A stretch of DNA of 56,750 nt from Aliarcobacter sp. (GCA_028688995.1 JAQTXB010000016.1:1-56750); one strand, 5' to 3'. Shown: positions 26,336-35,760, counted from the first letter of the stretch. Notes: a model not told the origin generated them from the letters alone. Numbers and translations are program-made.

Positions 26336-27589
26336 TTGGATATAGAACAATTACCTGATAATATTAAAAATAAATATTTTTCTCCTGATTTACTTTTAAA
26401 AAAATATTTTTTAAAAGAATTCAAAAATCTAAACATAGATTTGGATGATGAGCAAATTCTAAATATTATAACTTCAATACATTCATCAGAAAAGAAAGTT
26501 AATGTTGACTTTTCAGATATTCAAACAAGAAAAGCAGGTTATAAAAATGAAGAAGAATTAAATAAAGATATATTTCCAATATTTAACATAAAACTAAAAT
26601 CTTTTTTAGAAAAAGAATTAGAAAACTCTAAAAATAACAAGACACAAATAGGTGATGAAATATATGAAGAAATTCAAAAGGAATCAGATTTAATTTCTGA
26701 TGAAAATATGGAAAGTATTCTTGATGAACCATTCCTGTATATCCAAGATGTACAAAACCAAAAAACAGAATTTTTAGAAAAAAATGATCTAATGTGGGGA
26801 TATGTTTTAGATTTATTAGAAAGTTTGATTTCAATGTCTGAGGAAACAATAAAAAACTTTTATAATGAAAATAGAAAATATTTTGAAAGTAATAATTATT
26901 TAAATTATTCACTAATTAAATTGACAACTAGAGCCATACAAGTTTCCAAGGAAATATTAATACTGTTGCGACACGGCTTTGCAAGTGGTGCAAATGCAAG
27001 ATGGAGAACGCTTTATGAAATATGTGCAGTAAGTTCTTTTTTAATTGATAAAGGAGATAATGTTACTGCAAAAAAATACTTGGACTTTAGTATTATTGAG
27101 TCGCTAAGAAAAGAAAAAATCAATGAAGATAATGAAGCAATAAAATTATTGCAGAATGAAGTAGATTCTCTCGTTAAAAAATATGGTGAACCATATAAAA
27201 TTGGTGATTTTGGATGGGCTGCAAGTATATTAAATCAAAAAAAAGTTACTTTTTTTGATATTGAAAAATCGATTAATTTTTCTAATATGAGACTTATTTA
27301 TAAAAATGCTTGTGATGATATTCATTCAGGTTCTTTAAGACTATTTTATCAATTAGGATTAAAAAATGATGAACAAGACTTATTATCAGGTTCAAGTAAC
27401 TTAGGAATTTCAGAACCATGTCATTTTACATCGATAACATTAAATGTAATAATTTCAAATTTAATTTTAAAAGAACCACCAAGTATAGAATATCTTTCAA
27501 ATGCAAAACTATATTTGAAATTGCAACAAGAAATTGATACTATTTTAGAAAATATTGAACTTAAACTTTTAAATGATGGAGCTACATAA
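26336..27589 (+). CDS. Cassette 3: DUF5677-like protein
   Basis: 417 residues, helical. RHGFASGANARWRTLYEICAV (around 215) is the signature segment of DUF5677 proteins; further on NACDDIHSGSLRL keeps the family's His. DUF5677 is of unknown function and often grouped with HEPN-like and abortive-infection proteins. The start is TTG at 26336, with AAAGGA 5 bp upstream and no nearer ATG. The stop codon overlaps the left core of attC 3. Confidence 0.65.
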   Translation: MDIEQLPDNIKNKYFSPDLLLKKYFLKEFKNLNIDLDDEQILNIITSIHSSEKKVNVDFSDIQTRKAGYKNEEELNKDIFPIFNIKLKSFLEKELENSKNNKTQIGDEIYEEIQKESDLISDENMESILDEPFLYIQDVQNQKTEFLEKNDLMWGYVLDLLESLISMSEETIKNFYNENRKYFESNNYLNYSLIKLTTRAIQVSKEILILLRHGFASGANARWRTLYEICAVSSFLIDKGDNVTAKKYLDFSIIESLRKEKINEDNEAIKLLQNEVDSLVKKYGEPYKIGDFGWAASILNQKKVTFFDIEKSINFSNMRLIYKNACDDIHSGSLRLFYQLGLKNDEQDLLSGSSNLGISEPCHFTSITLNVIISNLILKEPPSIEYLSNAKLYLKLQQEIDTILENIELKLLNDGAT

Positions 27590-27652
27590 CAAATCAGTGA
27601 AGCCAATAAATTACCATGCGGGAAATTTATCGGCTCATTTTAAACGTTATCT
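27584..27652 (+). other. attC site 3
   Basis: ACATAACAAATCAGTGAAGCC, arms AATAAATT and AAATTTAT with a CCATGCGGG tip, GGCTC, and TAAACGTTATCT (crossover after G27646). Very close in sequence to site 1, so these two cassettes probably share a source. Confidence 0.75.
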
Positions 27653-27670
27653 AAAAAAAGGAACATTCAT

Positions 27671-28708
27671 ATGAAACTTGAAACTTATGATGAAGTAATG
27701 ACATACTTAACAAAGAAAAATCGACAAGCTCATTTGCTTTTGGGAAATGGGTTTAGTATGGCTTATGATTCAAAAATCTTCTCATATAATGCACTACATC
27801 GTTTTATTGAAAATCTTGATAATGAACTTCTTTCCAAACTTTTTGAAATTGTTAATACCAAGAATTTTGAGCTAGTCATGCAGCAATTGGATAATTTTTG
27901 TGAACTTATTGAGGCATTTGGATCTGATAAAGCTTTAAAATTTAAAGTCGAAGAAGCAAGTATAAAATTAAAAGAAAGCCTAATCAATGCGATTGAGGAA
28001 CTTCACCCTGAACACGTATTTAAAATGTCAGAAGAAAAAAGTAAGGCTTGTGCTGTGTTTTTAAATAATTACTTGGAGAAGCAAGGTAATATTTTTACAA
28101 CAAATTATGATGTTCTACTTTACTGGGTGTTAATGAGGAATAAAATACCAAACGCTATTGATGGTTTTGGAAGAGATAGAGAAAACGCTGATGAATATGT
28201 TTCTGAAGATGAAGTAGAATACTCAGAACTTCGTTGGGGAAAGCATAAGGGAAGGCAAACGGTACATTACGTACATGGAGCATTGCCATTATTTGATACT
28301 GGAATTGAAATTATTAAAGAAGAATATGATTCTTCACATTTTATAATGGAAAAAATAAAAGCTAGATTAGAAAAGAAGGAATACCCAGTTTTCGTGACAG
28401 CAGGTACAGGCGATCAAAAACTAACACATATTATGCACAATCGATATTTGACAAATTGTTATGAAAATCTTTCAAGTATTGAGGGCTCATTGATTACGTT
28501 TGGTTTTAACTTTGGTGAATACGATGAACACATAATTGAAGCTATAAATATCGCTGCAAAACACGGTAAAAAAGTGAAAGACAGATTGTGGAGCGTGTAT
28601 ATTGGTGTTTATTCAGATGATGATAAAAAGCACATTGAAAGGATTTCATCAAAATTTAGTTGTAAAGTTCGTATATACGATGCAACAACAGCACATGTAT
28701 GGGGCTGA
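27671..28708 (+). CDS. Cassette 4: SIR2-like (DUF4917-like) protein
   Basis: 345 residues. HLLLGNGFSMAY (21-32), IFTTNYDVLLYW (141-152), VHYVHGALPLF (198-208) and a late LITFGFNFGEYDEHI are the NAD-pocket landmarks of SIR2-like domains (GxGxS..., TTNYD, HG, SxGxxxxD). Such domains serve as NADases in several phage-defence systems (Thoeris ThsA, DSR, prokaryotic Argonaute partners); here that role is inference. AAAGGAA precedes the ATG, close behind attC 3. No closing attC follows: a ribosome site AGGAGG with an ATG (28740) runs straight into repeat copy g, so the next cassette was cut there. Confidence 0.75.
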   Translation: MKLETYDEVMTYLTKKNRQAHLLLGNGFSMAYDSKIFSYNALHRFIENLDNELLSKLFEIVNTKNFELVMQQLDNFCELIEAFGSDKALKFKVEEASIKLKESLINAIEELHPEHVFKMSEEKSKACAVFLNNYLEKQGNIFTTNYDVLLYWVLMRNKIPNAIDGFGRDRENADEYVSEDEVEYSELRWGKHKGRQTVHYVHGALPLFDTGIEIIKEEYDSSHFIMEKIKARLEKKEYPVFVTAGTGDQKLTHIMHNRYLTNCYENLSSIEGSLITFGFNFGEYDEHIIEAINIAAKHGKKVKDRLWSVYIGVYSDDDKKHIERISSKFSCKVRIYDATTAHVWG

Positions 28709-28745
28709 GTAAAAACATAATAAATTATAGGAGGACAAAATGGCA

Positions 28746-28820
28746 AAAAGTACAGGTTGTTGAACTTGTTATTTTAACTCAGAATCTTTTAATTCTGAGT
28801 ATGAATTTAGGTTACCTCTC
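28746..28820 (+). repeat. Dispersed repeat family, right half (g)
   Basis: AAGTACAGGTTGTTGAACTT, a perfect hairpin ACTCAGAAT/ATTCTGAGT, then TATGAATTTAGGTTACCTC. It truncates a gene start at 28740 and ends the cassette array. Confidence 0.65.
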
Positions 28821-28841
28821 AAATTTAGTTACTGCTCACTT

Positions 28842-29213
28842 TCAATTTATAGTCAAGAAAATCATAATAATACTTAAGAACCAAATAGTAATCACAATAA
28901 GTGCAGCTATTTTGGAGTGAGGAAGTGATTTGAATGTCACTTCCCTGCCTTTATCTTTGCATTCATTCCAAATAAGTTTTGGTATCAATCTAACTGCTAA
29001 AGCTATACCCAATGGTAATAAAATGATATCATCCAAGTATCCTATAATTGGAATAAAATCTGGAATAAGGTCTATAGGGCTTAAAGCATATGTAACCACA
29101 ATTATGGATACAACCTTTGCTATAAAGGGAACATCTTTATTATGATAAGCTAAATAAAGTGCATACAAATTATGTTTAAGAGATAATGCCCATTTCTTTA
29201 ATTTTGCAATCAT
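28842..29213 (-). CDS. DUF1232 (YkvA-like) membrane protein
   Basis: 123 residues. The core YALSPIDLIPDFIPIIGYLDD is the hallmark of DUF1232, a short family of unknown function with one or two hydrophobic segments; a C-terminal TM helix (about 100-120) is present. It begins host-like DNA after the cassettes. No clear operon partner; no copy of the 18-bp regulon box lies upstream. Confidence 0.85.
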   Translation of the reverse strand: MIAKLKKWALSLKHNLYALYLAYHNKDVPFIAKVVSIIVVTYALSPIDLIPDFIPIIGYLDDIILLPLGIALAVRLIPKLIWNECKDKGREVTFKSLPHSKIAALIVITIWFLSIIMIFLTIN

Positions 29214-29279
29214 AAATGATAATCCTTATATTTAAATACAAAATTATCTCTTGATAACATGATAATTTTAATACTATCT

Positions 29280-29660
29280 TTAAATTTTAAACTCACCTCT
29301 TAAATAGTGAGAAACTCCACCAATTTGAGTACTAAATTTTACTACATATTTATATTCACCATTTTGCGAAAACTTCATATTTGCCAAATACTGATTATCT
29401 ACACTTTTAATATGTTTGAACTCTATAGTTTTATTATCTGGTGTATATAGTGTTAAATTAAGGTCAATTGCTTTTAACATTTTTCCTTTATTGTAAACTG
29501 ATACTAAAACCGGACTTGTAGTATTCGATTCAATTTTATTTTGTGATGAAAGAGAAGCTGAGTAGCCCCCTAAAGTAGTTGATGAAATTTTATTTAAATT
29601 ATCCTGTGCAAATAAACTTCCAACAAATAATCCTAATCCTAATAATGTAACTTTTAACAT
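29280..29660 (-). CDS. Small secreted protein, FixH/YtkA-like fold (tentative)
   Basis: 126 residues with a signal peptide (KVTLLGLGLFVGSLFAQ) and a beta-rich mature part: VLVSVYNKGKMLKAIDLNLTLYTPDNK, then YLANMKFSQNGEYKYVVKF. The alternation and the 'G.Y.y.v.f' end recall FixH/YtkA-type immunoglobulin-like domains. AGGAGA precedes the ATG. Its promoter carries the 18-bp box shared with the envelope genes to the right, so it is a predicted regulon member acting in the periplasm. Confidence 0.6.
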   Translation of the reverse strand: MLKVTLLGLGLFVGSLFAQDNLNKISSTTLGGYSASLSSQNKIESNTTSPVLVSVYNKGKMLKAIDLNLTLYTPDNKTIEFKHIKSVDNQYLANMKFSQNGEYKYVVKFSTQIGGVSHYLRGEFKI

Positions 29661-29692
29661 TTTCTTTCTCCTGATTTATTTTTTATATAAGA

Positions 29693-29729
29693 ATTATAAA
29701 GAACATAAATGAAATGAAAATGAAAATGA
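29693..29729 (-). promoter_or_regulatory. Regulon promoter 1 (secreted protein)
   Basis: On the + strand AAATGAAATGAAAATGAA (29707-29724) lies exactly 8 bp from ATTATA (29693-29698), the complement of a TATAAT -10. The box covers the -35 position, as for an activator of the OmpR family. The same arrangement occurs at three other promoters. Confidence 0.7.
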
Positions 29730-29735
29730 CAAAGA

Positions 29736-30095
29736 TTAAAAAGAATCTATAAAAACAATAGCCCAAGTAATCACAAATATAAAAATACTAATGAATACAA
29801 TAGTACTTCCTACATCTTTAGCTCGACCGGCCATGTGATGATGTTCTAAAGTTACTAGATCAACAACTCTCTCAATTGCACTATTTGTAGTTTCTGCCAA
29901 AATCATTCCCATTAGTGATATAAACATTAAGGCTTTATTTGTAAGACTTGCATCTATAAATATAATCACGGGAAGTAAAATAATCGTGATAATTAATTCA
30001 ATTCTAAAAGATGTTTCTGTTTTAATCAAGTCCACTAAACCTTTTAGTGCATAAGTGGTATTTTTAAAAAAATTATACTTTGGTTGGTTTCTCAA
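29736..30095 (-). CDS. dgkA: Diacylglycerol kinase
   Basis: 119 residues: the small integral membrane DgkA with three TM helices and the catalytic signature AETTNSAIERVVDLVT (E-x2-N-S/T-AIE). It phosphorylates diacylglycerol to phosphatidic acid. The start is TTG (30093-30095), overlapping the phosphatase gene by 23 bp. Context explains its presence: EptA releases diacylglycerol when it takes phosphoethanolamine from phosphatidylethanolamine, and DgkA recycles it. Confidence 0.92.
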   Translation of the reverse strand: MRNQPKYNFFKNTTYALKGLVDLIKTETSFRIELIITIILLPVIIFIDASLTNKALMFISLMGMILAETTNSAIERVVDLVTLEHHHMAGRAKDVGSTIVFISIFIFVITWAIVFIDSF

Positions 30096-30780
30096 TATCT
30101 TGCCTTTGTTTAAATTGTGTTAATTTTACTATTATTAAAATAATAAGCCAAGCCATCATCATTGTAATAATAGTATGACTTAAAAAGTGGTCACCTAAAA
30201 GCATTTTATACGTTCCCATACTCCAACCCGTTAACAAAGCTAGTATTAATGCTCTTTTTTGATTTATTTGAGTTTTAAATAAAAAGAAAAGTGCCATTAA
30301 TGCAAATCCACCACTTGCATGTCCTGCTGGCCAGCATTTTGCTTTTGAAGGTTGAACAAAATCTTTTGGATAGGAATCAAAAACTTTTATATCAGGATAA
30401 ATACCATCAAAATTTACAATATTACAAGGACAAGGTGTATTTGAAATAGCTTTTAGTGAACCAATCATTAAAGGAACAAAAATAGCTGATAATAAAACTA
30501 TAATTAACCCTTTTTTATATTCTTGGATTAGCTTGTTTTTTCTTAAGAATACTAATGAAAACAAAATTGTAACAGCAATTAAAATAAGAAAAATTTTCAT
30601 TCCATCATAAAGAAAGAATTTTAAAATAGGTTCATTTTTATCTATTAACCATACTTTTGATTCAAAATTGTAAAAAAAGTTTTGTACAAATATATCTAAT
30701 TGAGTAAATTGAAATAGAGCAATCACAGCTATTAATAAAATAGCTGTAATTACTATTTGTTTAGTGAGGTTTTTTTGCAT
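30073..30780 (-). CDS. PAP2-family lipid phosphatase
   Basis: 235 residues, about six TM helices. PAP2 motifs: NTPCPC region, CWPAGHASGG (motif 2 with the catalytic His) and GDHFLSHT (motif 3). Related membrane phosphatases act on lipid A phosphates or undecaprenyl diphosphate; next to eptA a lipid A phosphatase is plausible. I start it at 30780 (MQKNLTKQ), overlapping the eptA end by 20 bp, rather than at the upstream in-frame Met at 30828. It overlaps dgkA at its 3' end, so eptA-pap2-dgkA are translationally linked. Confidence 0.85.
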   Translation of the reverse strand: MQKNLTKQIVITAILLIAVIALFQFTQLDIFVQNFFYNFESKVWLIDKNEPILKFFLYDGMKIFLILIAVTILFSLVFLRKNKLIQEYKKGLIIVLLSAIFVPLMIGSLKAISNTPCPCNIVNFDGIYPDIKVFDSYPKDFVQPSKAKCWPAGHASGGFALMALFFLFKTQINQKRALILALLTGWSMGTYKMLLGDHFLSHTIITMMMAWLIILIIVKLTQFKQRQDIEKPTKV

Positions 30781-32368
30781 TGTATAAAATATCCATATCT
30801 TTTTTATAAACTTCAGTTTCAACTTCAAAAATTCCTAAAAGTGTATGGAATAGGTTATCTTGAGAAAAAGCATCATTTTTATAAGTGTTAAGCTTATTTA
30901 CATCAACTTCTTCTTTTATTGATTCTCCAAACCACATAAGTGAACCTATATGTTTTTGTTCATCAGGAGCCATAAAATATGGAAGACCATGTAGATAAAG
31001 ACCGTTTTCTCCAAGACTTTCCCCATGATCACTCATATAAATCATAGCTGTTTCATGTCCTGCTGAATATGGTTTTAAGAAATTAATTACTTTTGATAAA
31101 AAATAATCAGTATATAAAATCGCATTATCATATGCATTACTTACTTCTTCTTGTGTACATTGTTCTAATTGATTTGTTTCACAAACTGGTGTGAATTTTT
31201 CAAATTCTTTTGGATATCTTTTATAGTATGCTGGACCATGATTTCCCATTTGATGAAGTACTATTAGAACATCTTCACCTTCATGTTTTTTAATATATTC
31301 ATCAAGACCTACTAGCATTCCTACATCTCTACACTCAACATCATCACACATTGTATTTGTTTTATCTGTTCTATAATCTTCAAAATCAACTCTTAATGCA
31401 ACACCTTTTGAATCAGAGTTATTATCTCTCCATAAAATATTTACATTTTTTGTATGTGTTAATACATCAACAACATTCTCTGTTGTTATTCCTTTTTTAT
31501 AATCATAATTATGTCTATCAAATATAGAAAACATACAAGGAACAGACTCAGCAGTTGATGTTCCACAAGAGTACATATTAGGAAAATTGTAAATTTCTTC
31601 TTTTTTAAGTAAAGGATTAGTTTCTTTTCCATAACCATTTAATGAAAATCTATCAGCACGTGCTGCTTCACCAACAACCATAATAATTAACTCTGATTTA
31701 CGATGTTTATTTGCAATTACTTTGGCATCTTTACCTATTTCTTTTACAACAATTGGTCCACTATGCATACTTTTATTTATATAGTTACCAATACTATAAA
31801 TCCAATAAATAGGATTTACATTGTATCTTAGAGGTTTATGCTCTCTTAAAAATGATGTATAAAATTTACTAAATGAAAACATAACTACTAAAACAATTCC
31901 TAGAGAAAAAATTATAGTTTTTATTTTAGAAAATAACTCTGCTTTAAATGGTTTATAGTCTATTTTTGCCTTATATATAAAATATGAAGGAAGTAATCCA
32001 AGTAAAGCTACATATAAAACAAGTTGTAAACTAAATAAATCAGATGACTCTCTAAATTCTGTTTGTAAGGAGTTTCTTATCATACTGTCATCAATAACAA
32101 CATGATAAGTATCCATAAAATATGCAGTAAAAGATGAAACTATTATGACGATAATTAATAATGGTTTAGTTGTGTATTTAGAAGAAAACAATGTAAATAA
32201 AAATACGATTAAAGAAATCAGTACAATTATTATTGATATAACACGAACTATATTTATGCCTTCTAGTGGGTAAACAGTAATAACATTTTTAAAAAATGAA
32301 ATATTGTAAAACATTGCAAAAAACATTGCGATGATCAGTATTAGCTTATATTGTGAAAAGTTTTTCAA
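30761..32368 (-). CDS. eptA: Phosphoethanolamine transferase EptA-like
   Basis: 535 residues. Five N-terminal TM helices, then a periplasmic sulfatase-fold domain: VVGEAARADRFSLNGYG (metal-binding Glu), SCGTSTAESVPCMF with the nucleophilic Thr, HQMGNHGPAYY and MSDHGESLGENGLYLHG (metal-binding Asp/His). It adds phosphoethanolamine to lipid A, which lowers binding of polymyxin-type peptides. AAAGGATT precedes the ATG. Only 36 bp separate the start from an IS256-family element that has cut it off from the sensor/regulator genes upstream, so present expression may depend on the IS end. Confidence 0.93.
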   Translation of the reverse strand: MKNFSQYKLILIIAMFFAMFYNISFFKNVITVYPLEGINIVRVISIIIVLISLIVFLFTLFSSKYTTKPLLIIVIIVSSFTAYFMDTYHVVIDDSMIRNSLQTEFRESSDLFSLQLVLYVALLGLLPSYFIYKAKIDYKPFKAELFSKIKTIIFSLGIVLVVMFSFSKFYTSFLREHKPLRYNVNPIYWIYSIGNYINKSMHSGPIVVKEIGKDAKVIANKHRKSELIIMVVGEAARADRFSLNGYGKETNPLLKKEEIYNFPNMYSCGTSTAESVPCMFSIFDRHNYDYKKGITTENVVDVLTHTKNVNILWRDNNSDSKGVALRVDFEDYRTDKTNTMCDDVECRDVGMLVGLDEYIKKHEGEDVLIVLHQMGNHGPAYYKRYPKEFEKFTPVCETNQLEQCTQEEVSNAYDNAILYTDYFLSKVINFLKPYSAGHETAMIYMSDHGESLGENGLYLHGLPYFMAPDEQKHIGSLMWFGESIKEEVDVNKLNTYKNDAFSQDNLFHTLLGIFEVETEVYKKDMDILYNAKKPH

Positions 32369-32404
32369 AATAATCCTTTTAAATTAATATATGTATAAAA
32401 TAAT

Positions 32405-33752
32405 GAGCCTGTAAAATAAACTGTGTAAATCCACCAGTTACCTTTTAATCACTTTGTATATTTTTCCATAGTTTCACTGAAAAATATGCAAAGTTGAGGA
32501 TAAATCTCACTCCAATTTCTCATACTAGTTCTTTCCCATTTCCCTTGAACCTCCTGCGTTGAAAGATATAACATTTTAAAAGCTGAATCTATTGTTGGGA
32601 AAGATCCCTTTGATTTCGTTTTTCTTTTTATAGTTGAATTTAATGACTCTATTGGATTTGTCGTATATATCAATGTTTTTATTGATTGTGGATATTTAAA
32701 AAAAGTTGTGAGTTCATTCCAATTATTTAACCAAGATTGAGCAATATGAGGATATTTCTGTCCCCAATTATCATTAAACTCAGTTAGTGCTAATTGAGCA
32801 TCTTCCTCTGTTGATGCAGTATAAATTGTTTTTAATTCACGTGCTACTAATTTCCTATCTTTCCAAGACACATAACGAAGTGAACTTCTTATTTGATGAA
32901 CGATACATCTTTGTATTTCAGCTTTAGGATATACAGCTTGAATTGCTTGATTAAAGCCATTTAATCCATCTATTGCAAATATAAGCACATCTTCAACACC
33001 TCTATTTTTTAATTCATTTAAAAGTGTTAGCCAATATTTACTTGTTTCATTTTCTCCTATCCAAATTCCTATAATATCTTTTTTACCATCAAGTGTAATT
33101 CCTAGCATTATATATGCAGCTACATTTTTCACTACTCGATCAACTCTTATTTTTAATACTGTTGCATCCATAAAGATTATTGGGTAAATTGCTTCAAGTG
33201 GACGATTCTGCCACTCTTTGGCTTTTTCTAAAATAGCACTTGTTATATTTGATATAGTTTGTTCAGATAACTCATAACCATACAAATCATCTAAGTGTGA
33301 TTGAATATCTCTTACACTCATTCCTTTTGCATAAAGTGAAAGTATTAAATCTTCACTACCTTTTAAAAGTCTTTCTCGTTTAGGCACCAATTTAGGTTCA
33401 AATGTTCCATCTCTATCTCTTGGTATTGATACATCTACTTGACCATATTTTGTTTTTAATGATTTTTTATTATGTCCATTACGATAATTTGGATTATCAG
33501 ACTCTTGATGTTTATCATAACCAAGATGGGAGGTTAGTTCTTCTTCACTTGCAGTTTGTAATGATTCTCTAAGAAGGGATTTAAATTCATCCAAAATACC
33601 ATCTAATGATATTTCTTTCCCTTCTCTGATTTGTCTTCTTAATTCTTCTTTATTTAATATATTCATTTGTAAATCCTTGAATAAAATCTACTAGATAAAT
33701 TGTATCTAATAGATTCACTTTTTTGAACTTACACAGTTATTTTTACACTACC
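32405..33752. mobile_element. IS256-family insertion sequence, complete, 8-bp TSD
   Basis: 1348 bp. Ends GAGCCTGTAAAATAAACTGT and, reversed, GGTAGTGTAAAAATAACTGT are imperfect inverted repeats. The target duplication AAAATAAT is perfect at 32397-32404 and 33753-33760, the 8-bp size usual for the family. It holds one intact transposase gene. Clean ends and TSD indicate recent insertion. Confidence 0.93.
32449..33666 (-). CDS. IS256-family (mutator-type) transposase
   Basis: 405 residues, intact. DDE triad: Asp in IIFMDATVLKIRV, Asp in IFAIDGLNGF, Glu in TTNPIESLNSTIKRK; also the family's conserved QRCIVHQIR. The length is normal. AAGGATTT precedes the ATG. It lies alone inside the inverted repeats. 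Confidence 0.96.
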   Translation of the reverse strand: MNILNKEELRRQIREGKEISLDGILDEFKSLLRESLQTASEEELTSHLGYDKHQESDNPNYRNGHNKKSLKTKYGQVDVSIPRDRDGTFEPKLVPKRERLLKGSEDLILSLYAKGMSVRDIQSHLDDLYGYELSEQTISNITSAILEKAKEWQNRPLEAIYPIIFMDATVLKIRVDRVVKNVAAYIMLGITLDGKKDIIGIWIGENETSKYWLTLLNELKNRGVEDVLIFAIDGLNGFNQAIQAVYPKAEIQRCIVHQIRSSLRYVSWKDRKLVARELKTIYTASTEEDAQLALTEFNDNWGQKYPHIAQSWLNNWNELTTFFKYPQSIKTLIYTTNPIESLNSTIKRKTKSKGSFPTIDSAFKMLYLSTQEVQGKWERTSMRNWSEIYPQLCIFFSETMEKYTK

Positions 33753-33794
33753 AAAATAATAGAGAGAATAATTTAATATTAGAGTACTCTAATA

Positions 33795-35105
33795 TTAAAA
33801 AACCACTTCTATTACGGTTCCTTTTTTTATTTTAGAATGGATTTCTAATTCTCCATTATGTAAGTCAATACTATTTTTTACTATTGATAAACCTAATCCA
33901 AAGCCTTCAATCTTTTTATTTCTTGATTCATCAACTCTGTAAAATCTATCCGTCACAAAAGGTAGTTTTTCTTCTGATATTCCAATCCCTTGGTCTTTGA
34001 TAGAGAAAAATATTTTCTCATTTTTATATAGACTAATATTTATTTCTGTATCTTTTCCTGAATATTTTATAGCATTATCAATAAGATTTGAAAAAATAGT
34101 TTTAAATAATAATGGATTAATTTCTTTATTTATAGATTCAATTTTATCTATAATAAGACGTATGTTTTTATTTTTAAATTTTGCATCATATGAATAAATA
34201 GTATCTAATAGTAAAGAATCAATACTAGTCATTTCGAAAGTTTTTTTTATATTTTCTTTTGAATATTTTGTTAGTAAGAGTAGATTTTCAATAATATTCT
34301 CAATTTGATTTAACTCATAATCTATTGTATTTAAACTGTTAATGTAATAATCAGGTGCTCTTAATTTGTTTAAAGTTATTTCAATTTCACCTTTTATTAC
34401 TGTTAATGGAGTTTTTAATTCATGGGAAACATCATTATTAAATCTATCTAAATTTGAAACCCCTTCTTGAAGTCGTATAATCATAGTATTAAAGGAGTTT
34501 ATTAACTCAGAAATTTCATCATCATATTTATGTGTTGGGATAGTATTTGAAAAATTATTTATGGAAATAGACTTTGCAGATTTTGAAATATTATTTATAG
34601 GAATTAGTATTTTATCAATAACTTTGCTTCCCAAAAAAATCAAGGCTAAAAAAAGTAATGGTTCAACCACTAACATGGTATCCACAATATCCTCAATGTT
34701 ATCATCTATATCATCTTGATAAACAATAATCTTTAAATTATTATCTAATTTTAAAGAGTATATTGCCAATACAGTTTCTCCATTATCTATTAAAGAAAAA
34801 GATTCAGAACTAAGATAAGGAAGAATAAAATCCATATCAAAATCTGTAGTTTTTTTTATGCTTTTTGTATTATCAAGTATTGCAATATTTGATGAAAGAT
34901 ATGTTCCTTTTTGAATAATATCATCTTTATTATTTATAAGATTATCTTTAACATAAATAGCTTCTTTATAAAGTTTTGATTGAAAAGATGTATACATATT
35001 TTTTTCAAATAAAGAATAAAATATAACACTAAATATTAATAATATAAAAAAAGTAATACTTCCAAACCAAAATAATATTCGAGTTTTTAAACTTTTAAAT
35101 TTCAA
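33795..35105 (-). CDS. Sensor histidine kinase of the envelope regulon
   Basis: 436 residues. TM helices at about 10-30 and 143-163 enclose a periplasmic sensor of ~110 residues. HAMP, H-box DVSHELKTPLTVIKGEIE, N-box LIDNAIKYSG, G1 DQGIGI and G2 GFGLGLSIV follow. Its start overlaps the response-regulator gene by 11 bp. eptA would be next downstream but for the IS256 insertion. The signal is unknown; a PepSY protein is encoded in the same operon. Confidence 0.93.
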   Translation of the reverse strand: MKFKSLKTRILFWFGSITFFILLIFSVIFYSLFEKNMYTSFQSKLYKEAIYVKDNLINNKDDIIQKGTYLSSNIAILDNTKSIKKTTDFDMDFILPYLSSESFSLIDNGETVLAIYSLKLDNNLKIIVYQDDIDDNIEDIVDTMLVVEPLLFLALIFLGSKVIDKILIPINNISKSAKSISINNFSNTIPTHKYDDEISELINSFNTMIIRLQEGVSNLDRFNNDVSHELKTPLTVIKGEIEITLNKLRAPDYYINSLNTIDYELNQIENIIENLLLLTKYSKENIKKTFEMTSIDSLLLDTIYSYDAKFKNKNIRLIIDKIESINKEINPLLFKTIFSNLIDNAIKYSGKDTEINISLYKNEKIFFSIKDQGIGISEEKLPFVTDRFYRVDESRNKKIEGFGLGLSIVKNSIDLHNGELEIHSKIKKGTVIEVVF

Positions 35106-35751
35106 TTTTATATCCTAATCCTCTAAAACTTTTAATCAAATCTTTTCCAATTTTCTTTCTTAAATGATAGATAGTTACTTGAATTACATTACTATTTGTG
35201 AATTCTTCATTATTCCATAACTGTTCTTCTATCATTCCATTTGAAACCATTGAATTTTTATTTTTTATTAAAAAAAGTAAAAGTTCATACTCTTTTGCTG
35301 TTAATAAAATTTCAATATCTTCTTTTTTTACAATCTTCTTACTTATATCGATATTTAGATCATTTATTAAAATAGTATTTTTACCATCAGATAAACTTCT
35401 ACGATAAATAGCGTCAATTCTTGCTAATAATTCTTTAAAAGAAAATGGTTTAGATAAATAATCATCCGCACCACTGTTTAAACCTAATACCTTATCATCG
35501 ATTTCGCCTTTGGCTGTTAACATTAAAACAGAAGTTGAGATATTTCTTTGTCTTAAACTATTTAATATCTCAATCCCATTTTTACTAGGTAACATCCAAT
35601 CTAAAATAATCAAATCATAAGTATTAATAGAAGCTAAATATTCACCTTCTTCTCCATCCAAAGCAGAATCAATAGAATGTCCTTCTTCTACTAATCCTCT
35701 TTGCAAAAAAGAAACTATATTGGCATCATCTTCAATTAATAAAATTTTCAC
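35095..35751 (-). CDS. OmpR-family response regulator of the envelope regulon
   Basis: 218 residues. Receiver with acidic pocket IEDD, phospho-acceptor D51 (LIILDWMLP) and the Lys of LSKPFSF; C-terminal winged helix with YHLRKKIG and SFRGLGYKI. CusR/QseB-like layout. The start is GTG, 9 bp after the PepSY gene. It is the best candidate to bind the 18-bp box upstream of its own operon and of three neighbouring promoters (inference). Confidence 0.94.
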   Translation of the reverse strand: MKILLIEDDANIVSFLQRGLVEEGHSIDSALDGEEGEYLASINTYDLIILDWMLPSKNGIEILNSLRQRNISTSVLMLTAKGEIDDKVLGLNSGADDYLSKPFSFKELLARIDAIYRRSLSDGKNTILINDLNIDISKKIVKKEDIEILLTAKEYELLLFLIKNKNSMVSNGMIEEQLWNNEEFTNSNVIQVTIYHLRKKIGKDLIKSFRGLGYKIEI

Positions 35752-35760
35752 TATTTATCC

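Noticed and set aside
28699..28920. 73-codon frame after the cassette array
   Set aside because: Made of repeat copy g and antisense DUF1232; no homology-like pattern.
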